From positions 62,001 to 126,000 of the forward strand of contig CANJXC010000003.1 of assembly GCA_947478845.1 (NCBI GenBank): 64,000 nucleotides of DNA, written 5' to 3'. Origin of the DNA: Spirochaetales bacterium. Lineage in GTDB: Bacteria; Spirochaetota; Spirochaetia; JABEVK01. Position 1 is the first letter of the stretch; each line of letters begins with the position of its first letter. The position numbers and the translations under genes are program-made. The notes beneath the pieces were generated by a model, which worked only from the letters and a program-made list of their open reading frames with translations, was not told the DNA's origin and ran no database searches. Shown one piece after another: positions 56,038 through 64,000 of this stretch.

Positions 56038-56904
56038 TTAGTCCTTGGCGACCTTGAACAGGTACTCACCGTAGGTGGACTTCTTGAGCGCCTCGGCCAA
56101 CACGAGGAATTGCTCTTTGGTGATGAACCCCTGACGGTAGGCAATCTCCTCGATGCAGGCGATCTTCATGCCCTGCCGGTCCTCGATGGCTTTAACGAAG
56201 TTGGTGGCGTCGACCAGGCTTTCATGGGTACCGGTATCAAGCCAGGCAAACCCCCGCCCCATCAGCTCCACGCTCAACAAGCCTCGCTTGAGGTACTCCC
56301 GGTTGACGTCGGTAATCTCATATTCTCCACGGGCCGAGGGCTTAAGGTGTCTCGCGATTTCGACAACTTGGTTGTCGTAAAAGTACAACCCCACGACGGC
56401 ATAGTTGCTCTTCGGCTTGGCTGGTTTCTCCTCGATCGAGAGCACACGGCCCGCTTTGTCAAACTCCGCTACGCCGTAGCGTTCTGGGTCGGCCACCTGA
56501 TAGCCAAACACCGTGGCTCCGACACTTTTTCGCTTGGCGTTGTCCAGCAGACTGGTAAAATCGTGACCAAAGAAAAGGTTGTCGCCCAGCACCAAGCAAA
56601 CCGAATCGTCTCCTATAAAGTCTCTACCCAACACAAAGGCCTGCGCTAACCCATTAGGTACAACCTGCACCACGTAAGACAAGCGCAAGCCTAGCTCGTG
56701 CCCTTCGCCGAACAGCTCACGGAACCTAGGAGTGTCGGCAGGCGTGCTGATGATCAGGATATCCCGAATCCCGGCGAGCATGAGTGTGCTCAGAGGGTAG
56801 TAGATCATAGGCTTGTCGTAAACGGGCAGGAGCTGCTTACAGACCACTCGGGTAGCCGGGTAGAGGCGGGTTCCCGCCCCGCCTGCAAGAATGATTCCTT
56901 TCAT
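56038..56904 (-). CDS. rfbA: glucose-1-phosphate thymidylyltransferase
   Basis: RfbA makes dTDP-glucose from dTTP and glucose-1-phosphate. The 288-residue nucleotidyltransferase has [52 protein letters not shown] and [20 protein letters not shown], which identify RmlA. The ATG overlaps the wzz-like stop. With rfbC and rfbB it supplies dTDP sugar; rfbD is about 16 kb downstream. Confidence 0.97.
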   Translation of the reverse strand: MKGIILAGGAGTRLYPATRVVCKQLLPVYDKPMIYYPLSTLMLAGIRDILIISTPADTPRFRELFGEGHELGLRLSYVVQVVPNGLAQAFVLGRDFIGDDSVCLVLGDNLFFGHDFTSLLDNAKRKSVGATVFGYQVADPERYGVAEFDKAGRVLSIEEKPAKPKSNYAVVGLYFYDNQVVEIARHLKPSARGEYEITDVNREYLKRGLLSVELMGRGFAWLDTGTHESLVDATNFVKAIEDRQGMKIACIEEIAYRQGFITKEQFLVLAEALKKSTYGEYLFKVAKD

Positions 56905-57602
56905 GAGTTCTCCTTGTTTCGGTTACGGACGAGGTAAAGAGCAAGTGAGCTAAAAAAGACCAAGAGTGTGACAAACTCCGCATACAGGAGGCGCCGGTCG
57001 GGCATGGACTCCGGCTGGTTTGACACTCCACCGATTGGGACGTAATCTTCGTCTAAATATCGGAGCAGCGCCTTGCGCACATCTGCCGTCTTCTTTTTGT
57101 CAAACTCCAGCCCCGACTTCTCGGCAGCGGTGGTGACCTCTTCTATTTGCAATAGCTTGAGTCTGGCTTCGTCCTTCAGGCCAATTTTGGCAGTGTCAAG
57201 CGACTTGATCAGCACGTCGTTCAAGAGGGAAGCTTGCCGGCTCGAATCGATGGACCTGAGCTCTACAATAAACTGCCCGGTTTCCGGAGATACATAGGCT
57301 GTAGCGCCGGAAACTTCGCGTTGCGACAGAACGACTGCCGCTACGTAGTCGGCCGGTGTTCTCTGGAGAAGCCCTGCTAGGACGTCAGATGTCGGGTCAA
57401 GGTTCATCACAAGACGGTGCACCTTGACTTTTGAGTACATCGAAGGGACGAGATCGGGGGGACAAACGGCAACGAGGATTGACACCACTAGTGCCGCCAA
57501 AAGGGTGGGAATCAAAATCGCAGTTCTGGTGCGCCACAGAAACCCGGCTAACCTAGTCCAAGTAAACTCTTGTGGGGTCGCTGGTACGTCGTTCAAGGGC
57601 AT
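56901..57602 (-). CDS. Wzz-like chain-length determinant
   Basis: The 233-residue product has two membrane helices, near residues 27-48 and 208-228, flanking a periplasmic domain with coiled-coil potential ([20 protein letters not shown]). This topology, and the final basic tail [11 protein letters not shown], fit a short Wzz/polysaccharide co-polymerase that sets O-antigen chain length. The canonical Pro-rich motif before helix 2 is weak ([11 protein letters not shown]). It overlaps the glycosyltransferase gene by 10 bp and rfbA by 4 bp. Confidence 0.78.
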   Translation of the reverse strand: MPLNDVPATPQEFTWTRLAGFLWRTRTAILIPTLLAALVVSILVAVCPPDLVPSMYSKVKVHRLVMNLDPTSDVLAGLLQRTPADYVAAVVLSQREVSGATAYVSPETGQFIVELRSIDSSRQASLLNDVLIKSLDTAKIGLKDEARLKLLQIEEVTTAAEKSGLEFDKKKTADVRKALLRYLDEDYVPIGGVSNQPESMPDRRLLYAEFVTLLVFFSSLALYLVRNRNKENS

Positions 57603-58725
57603 ACCTGGCAGTACACATTGGCCGTGGCTTCAGCGCAGCGTTCCCAAGTACGTTTGGCGGCAAGTTCCCTGCCCCTACGAGCCGAATGCGCCCGCCAAGA
57701 AGTATCATTCAGCGCAACTTCCAAACTCTGGGTTAGTGCTCCTTGATCTGCCGGGTCGAATAACTTGGCGGAACCTTCGCATACTTCAGGTAGCGATGAA
57801 GCATTCGAGACGACGCAGGGTACTCCCGAAGCCATAGCCTGCAACACGGGCAGCCCGTAGCCTTCGTACCAGGAGGGGAACACAAAGGCGGCGGCACCTG
57901 AAAAGAGGTGAGGCAAGTCTGAGTCCGAAACATAGCCCAAATACTGGACCCACCCCTCCTCAACAGCCATTGCCAGTGTTCCATGGATTTGTTTGCTGTT
58001 CCAGCCTTTATGGCCGGCGAGAACCAGCGGATACCGATGCTGCAAGTCGCGGTCGAGTTTGCGGTAGGCCTCAAGAAGACCCAAGATGTTCTTCCGCGGC
58101 TCCATGGTTGCGACGCAAAGCAGGTACTGACCATGTGGGACCCCGAGGCGAGTTAGGGCCTCACGGGTTTCGTCGGTTGTACGTGGCTTAAACTCGTTTT
58201 GCACTCCGAGTTCGATGGCTGTTACCCGGCTCTCCGGAAGTTGAAAAGTTTCCAGAAGTTCCTTTCGGGTAAACTCGGAGTCTGTAATCAAGTGGTTCGC
58301 CCTTTTGATCACTTTCGGAATAACATCTTTGAGGTGCGTTACACGCTCAGGAGGATGAAACTCTGGAAACTTGAGGATAGACAAGTCGTGCACGGTGACG
58401 ACGGTTCTGCCGGGATAGGCAGGCAAGTAGAAGTTGGTCGAGTGGAACAGGGCTTCGCTTTCGGCTCGCAACACCCAGGCCTGCCAAGCCGGAGCGACCA
58501 TGCGGTAGGCCGCGCGCAGGGCCCTCGAGGTGAAGGTTCCCAGGGGCACTACGAAACCACCCCCTCGAGCCAACAAGTCCTCAGGCTGGGCAACCCAGCG
58601 CCCTCGGTCGAACAAGCGCAGGTCTTCGATTCCGGGGAGTTGACCCAAGCGGGTAGCCAGCTCCCAGGTGTAGCGGCCAATTCCGGTCAGCGGAGGCTTC
58701 ACCGAGTCGACGGTAAGGATGATCT

Positions 58726-58729
<4 letters not shown>
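57593..58729 (-). CDS. GT4-family glycosyltransferase
   Basis: The 378-residue GT-B enzyme has a retaining GT4 C-terminal domain: CVATMEPRKNILGLLEAYRK, the nucleotide-sugar site FVFPSWYEGYGLPVLQAMAS with the E-x7-E pattern, and a DP/SxL tail. The N-terminal lobe has SVKPPLTGIGRYTWELA and TVVTVHDLSILKFPEFHPPE, typical of mannosyl- or rhamnosyltransferases in O-antigen loci. With gmd and the reductase next to it, GDP-deoxyhexose is a likely donor, but this is inferred. Confidence 0.9.
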
Positions 58730-60632
<1,903 letters not shown>

Positions 60633-60683
60633 TCAAATTGAGTTTGGTTTGTAACAGATTGCTGTCGTAGTTGAAAGCGCTTC

Positions 60684-62777
60684 CTAACGGAAGACAAAAA
60701 GGTCAAGGGTGTCGATTGTTGTGGTTCCACCCATGGGCACCACTTCGTTGTGCTCCCGGTCGTAGTGGGTTAGGGGTATAGGGAACTTTCCAACCGGCGT
60801 TGCCTCTTTGGGGGTGGAACCTCGGGAAATCCAGTAGACCGCGTCCCAGTGGGCCTGCAGCACCTCCAGGTTGGACTGGAGTTCGTCTTCAGTCAAGACG
60901 GTCGAGTCGACATCGAAATAGTAGGACAATGTGGTGCGATACACCATGTCTCCGTCGCTCTTTCCTTCGAATACGACCAAACTATGAGGCTCTAGTCCTT
61001 TGACTAGAGACGCGAATGACTGTTCCGTTCCCAGTAGCTCTCCTCCTGCCTTCTGGAGCGCAGTAACAGTTAGGTTGAGGCAGATACCAGACACGACCAG
61101 ACTTGCAAGGAGCCCCTTGGCGAGACGAGACGGGACCTTCGGCAGGGCTTCATGCACCAGCACGGCAAGAAAAACAATGGAATAGGGAACAAGTTCGGAA
61201 CCCAGGTACCGCGCATAGTAATAGTAGTAGGTGATGTCGTTCACAATAACACGGATGCATAAGAATAGCAGTACAGTGCCCGCGAGCAGGAGTTGCCCCG
61301 CATTGGGTCTGGATCGCAACAGGAACGGAACACTAAACAAGAGGACGGCCTGAGGGACGCCAAAATACAGAAGGAAAGTGATGAAGGAACCATGAAGCGC
61401 GCCGAACTTTCCTGTATGGCTTAAGTGGTAGTTCAAGTCTGCAAACGAATCCCCGGAATAGGTGTCGGTATAACCAAGTTGGTAGGCCTTGAATACTCCC
61501 CACAAGGCTAAAACCCCCGCGAGGAGACCAAAAACCAGCCAAAAACTGCGACCTGAAGCGAGGCATCTGTACCATTTTCGACCCTTGGAAAGAGGTCGTC
61601 GCAAGACTAGCACCAATAACCACGCAGACAGCATCAGGGCTATGAGCACCGCAGAGAACACTACGGGTTGACGGACTAACAGATCACCCAGGTCTGCACC
61701 AAGCGAAGCTCGATAGATGTCGCGGGAATACGGAAAGGAAAACACGATTCCGTACACATATGACAGCCACCAAACAAAGGCCGAAGCAAGACCGAAGATG
61801 ACGACGGCTCTGGCATGTCGGCCTGTTTCTTGTGTCAAGCAAACTACAAAGAGGAAGATCTGCAAGAAAGCAATCCAAAGAAAACCTGAAATATGGTTTA
61901 GAAACAGACCACAAAGGCTCAGCAGCGAAAGCCAGAACGAGCGCTGATTCAAAGACTTTGAAGTCCGCAGCCACCTCAGAAGGAAGAGCAATCCGAGCGA
62001 CGAGAGCAACCAAGACAATGATTCTGTTACGGGAAATCGCCCGAGAAATGCCATGAGTGGATTGGCTGCCATCAGGCATCCCGCGAGTGCGCCAACCCAC
62101 CACTGCGTCCTCCCAGTAATTTCCCATACGAGGACAATACTTGTGAATACACCTGCAATGGATATCAAGGTCAGCATCCAACCGCGATTTTCAGGACCGA
62201 AAAGGGCTCCTCCGATCGCCAAGAGGGCCGGAAAGGCTGGATAGAATTGGAATACCAGTTCAGAGCGATCGAGGTCTTGAATGTAGACCCCTGGAAGATG
62301 TGATCCGGTAAGTCTTCCATCGACATCCGAGACAGAAACTAAACGATGTTCGTGCTGATCGAGAATGCCCTTCACCTTGCTTCCGACTAGACTTCGTACG
62401 GTGTCGGTGGGTGAAAGGTTCCCCTCTCTCTCGAAGTAACTCGACATGTTGTAGTAGATGCCTTCGTCTTGTCCACCTAGGACGTAGGCGAACGGCTCCC
62501 AGCGTAGCAACACTGCAGCGAGAAGCACAAGTCCAACGCAAGTCGTCATCCTTCGATTCCATGCTGGTAGACGAAGACCAAATACCGTCCCCATGACGAC
62601 CACGGTGGTGACGCTTAAGCCAACAGTGAGGAGGGGGCTGAACTCTCGAAGAACCAAAAGCAAGACAGATAAATGCGTAATGGACACCAAGCAGAGCGCT
62701 CCGATTTCGAAAAGCGACCACGGATGACGCTGAAACTTGGTTGATTGATCACGAGACAGGCTTAGGGAGAGTTTCAT
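60684..62777 (-). CDS. multi-pass membrane glycosyltransferase-like protein
   Basis: ATG 62777 (GAGGAG upstream) gives a 697-residue protein with about 12-13 membrane helices. The first large external loop holds YVLGGQDEGIYYNMSSYFER, an Asp-Glu motif like that of GT-C/GT39-type glycosyltransferases which use polyprenyl-linked sugars. The C-terminal ~110 residues form a soluble periplasmic domain (LVVFEGKSDGDMVYRTTLSY). It is paralogous to the next upstream gene. Likely role: adding a sugar to the polysaccharide on the periplasmic face; this is inferred. Confidence 0.75.
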   Translation of the reverse strand: MKLSLSLSRDQSTKFQRHPWSLFEIGALCLVSITHLSVLLLVLREFSPLLTVGLSVTTVVVMGTVFGLRLPAWNRRMTTCVGLVLLAAVLLRWEPFAYVLGGQDEGIYYNMSSYFEREGNLSPTDTVRSLVGSKVKGILDQHEHRLVSVSDVDGRLTGSHLPGVYIQDLDRSELVFQFYPAFPALLAIGGALFGPENRGWMLTLISIAGVFTSIVLVWEITGRTQWWVGALAGCLMAANPLMAFLGRFPVTESLSWLLSSLGLLFLLRWLRTSKSLNQRSFWLSLLSLCGLFLNHISGFLWIAFLQIFLFVVCLTQETGRHARAVVIFGLASAFVWWLSYVYGIVFSFPYSRDIYRASLGADLGDLLVRQPVVFSAVLIALMLSAWLLVLVLRRPLSKGRKWYRCLASGRSFWLVFGLLAGVLALWGVFKAYQLGYTDTYSGDSFADLNYHLSHTGKFGALHGSFITFLLYFGVPQAVLLFSVPFLLRSRPNAGQLLLAGTVLLFLCIRVIVNDITYYYYYARYLGSELVPYSIVFLAVLVHEALPKVPSRLAKGLLASLVVSGICLNLTVTALQKAGGELLGTEQSFASLVKGLEPHSLVVFEGKSDGDMVYRTTLSYYFDVDSTVLTEDELQSNLEVLQAHWDAVYWISRGSTPKEATPVGKFPIPLTHYDREHNEVVPMGGTTTIDTLDLFVFR

Positions 62778-62803
62778 AGTCCGCGGCTCCTCAAGGTGTC
62801 TGA

Positions 62804-64000
62804 TCACAACCGCGACACATAGAAGGTGTCGACCCACTGGACGCTACCCTTCGGCACAATATCGGTTTTGCCCCGCGCGTAGCGGCTGCCGAGGACCTGG
62901 AATCCACCGACAAACTTGGCACTTTCCTCTTGGAATTGGGGGGTGACGACGTAGATGTTGGCCCAATGTTTCCTGAGGAGCTCGGTGTTTTGCCGAATTT
63001 CCTCCGAAGTCAGTTCCAAGGTGGTGATGCCAAAAGTGAAGGAAAAGGCCGTACGAACTGCCGAGTCCGATGCACCTACGCCTTCGAAGATCAGTAAGTT
63101 ACCTGGGCCAACGGCCTGTGCGATGGCGCCCAGTCCTTTCTCGGTGCCGGCGAGCTCGGATCCCTGCCGTTGAAGAGTGAGCAGGTACCCGTTACCGACC
63201 AGAGTGCACACGAAAACCCCCGCGAGGGCCGCCGTCTTCAGGCGACTTGTCCAATCTTTGGTTTCACCCAGAAAAAGTCCAAGACAAACGAGTGCATACG
63301 GAACCAACTCTGAACCCAAGTATCGGGAGTAGTAGTAGTAGTAAGTCACATCATTGGGAACGGTTCTGAGGAACAGGAAGACCAGGAAGATGACAATGGC
63401 CATCACGCGATAGCGATCGGGTCGGTTGGAGAACCAGAAGGGTGCCGAGACGAGAAACACGAGGACGGCAGGCCCCACATTGAGGATGAAAACAGCCCAA
63501 CTGGAGTGCAAGACGCCTCGTAGACCGGACTGATTGAGGTGGTAGATGGTCGCAGCGAAGGCGTCATGGTCGTAGGCGGAAGTGTAGGCAAGCCGATAGG
63601 CCACCCAAGTCCCAAGGGCCAGTACGAGGATCATCACGCCCCCCAGAGCCAGCCAAACGGAGCGCGTGACCAACGCCGAGGGACGGTCGAATCCGGACCA
63701 CTTCACATATGGTCGCAATGCGACTGCTCCCGCGAGGACGGCGACCAGACCTATGAAGAACAACGTTGTGAAAAGGGGAGCCTGGTCGATGACCAATCGT
63801 CCAAGCGTCGGCCCAAAGGTTCCGTAGTAGATGTCATGCGTGTACGGAAAGGAAAAGACCATTCCATAGAGGTAGGACAGCCACCACAACACGCCGAACA
63901 AACCAGCCCAGACCGCCAAGCGCTTTGCTATCCGCGAATCCGTGGCCCGAACGATGGCGTACAGGAGGAAAACGGTGACAAGGGCTGCCCAAAAGAACCC
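62804..64000 (-). CDS. paralogous membrane glycosyltransferase-like protein (5' truncated)
   Basis: The frame stays open to base 64000, so the N-terminal half lies beyond the window. The visible part begins in a membrane helix and continues LFGVLWWLSYLYGMVFSFPY, matching VWWLSYVYGIVFSFPYSRDI of the neighbour. NDVTYYYYYSRYLGSELVPY and the periplasmic C-terminus (NLLIFEGVGASDSAVRTAFS) are also shared. The two genes are tandem duplicates that have diverged, perhaps with different acceptor or sugar use. It ends 26 bp before the neighbour's start. Confidence 0.75.
   Translation of the reverse strand, partial: GFFWAALVTVFLLYAIVRATDSRIAKRLAVWAGLFGVLWWLSYLYGMVFSFPYTHDIYYGTFGPTLGRLVIDQAPLFTTLFFIGLVAVLAGAVALRPYVKWSGFDRPSALVTRSVWLALGGVMILVLALGTWVAYRLAYTSAYDHDAFAATIYHLNQSGLRGVLHSSWAVFILNVGPAVLVFLVSAPFWFSNRPDRYRVMAIVIFLVFLFLRTVPNDVTYYYYYSRYLGSELVPYALVCLGLFLGETKDWTSRLKTAALAGVFVCTLVGNGYLLTLQRQGSELAGTEKGLGAIAQAVGPGNLLIFEGVGASDSAVRTAFSFTFGITTLELTSEEIRQNTELLRKHWANIYVVTPQFQEESAKFVGGFQVLGSRYARGKTDIVPKGSVQWVDTFYVSRL

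Overview
The window looks like a chromosomal segment of a free-living, GC-rich, Gram-negative bacterium. Evidence for an outer membrane: three predicted barrel proteins, a LolA-type protein with LolC/E-type permeases, MtgA and a rhamnose-containing surface polysaccharide locus. Spirochaetota would fit (arginine-type EF-P with EarP outside Proteobacteria, ThyX, LamG/TPR/HDOD proteins), but that placement is inference.

Layout. 1-3200: end of a DUF3427 helicase, then a graveyard of defence and toxin-antitoxin genes: a vsr fragment, a PIN-toxin fragment, hicB beside an internally deleted hicA, and a lone Phd-type antitoxin with a perfect palindromic operator. Short repeats lie between them. 3200-12700: housekeeping and hypothetical genes (HAD phosphatase, DUF3820, AAA/DUF4143 ATPase, DUF350 plus transglutaminase, ilvC, a thioredoxin-like protein without its cysteines, sthA). 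12660-16450: DNA repair (SRAP protein, an AlkZ-like protein, uvrC). 16477-24680: a plus-strand chain of five tightly packed genes (LamG/FN3, TPR, HDOD, metallo-beta-lactamase, unknown 785-residue protein). 24650-32840: thyX, glnS, an MFS transporter, mtgA, hrpB and hypothetical genes.

From about 32.4 kb to the end almost everything is on the minus strand and forms a surface-polysaccharide and modification region. Read in transcription order from 64 kb: two paralogous multi-pass membrane proteins, gmd and a reductase (GDP-deoxyhexose), a glycosyltransferase, a Wzz-like protein, rfbA-rfbC-rfbB, an IS3-family remnant, a broken WbbL-like glycosyltransferase, a sulfotransferase interrupted by an in-frame TAG, an SsuABC-type importer, cysD and cysNC, a two-permease/LolA-like/barrel operon with an MNT-HEPN pair inside it, a WecA-like enzyme, a barrel protein, rfbD, metK, a second barrel protein, then earP and efp.

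Three themes stand out. First, dTDP-rhamnose made by RfbABCD can feed both the polysaccharide and EarP, which rhamnosylates EF-P at Arg32. Second, cysD-cysNC-sulfotransferase without a PAPS reductase matches a NodPQ/NodH-like sulfation module whose sulfotransferase now appears broken. Third, several genes have -10 elements only 5-8 nt before the ATG and no Shine-Dalgarno, which suggests leaderless mRNAs. No tRNA, rRNA or CRISPR array was seen.
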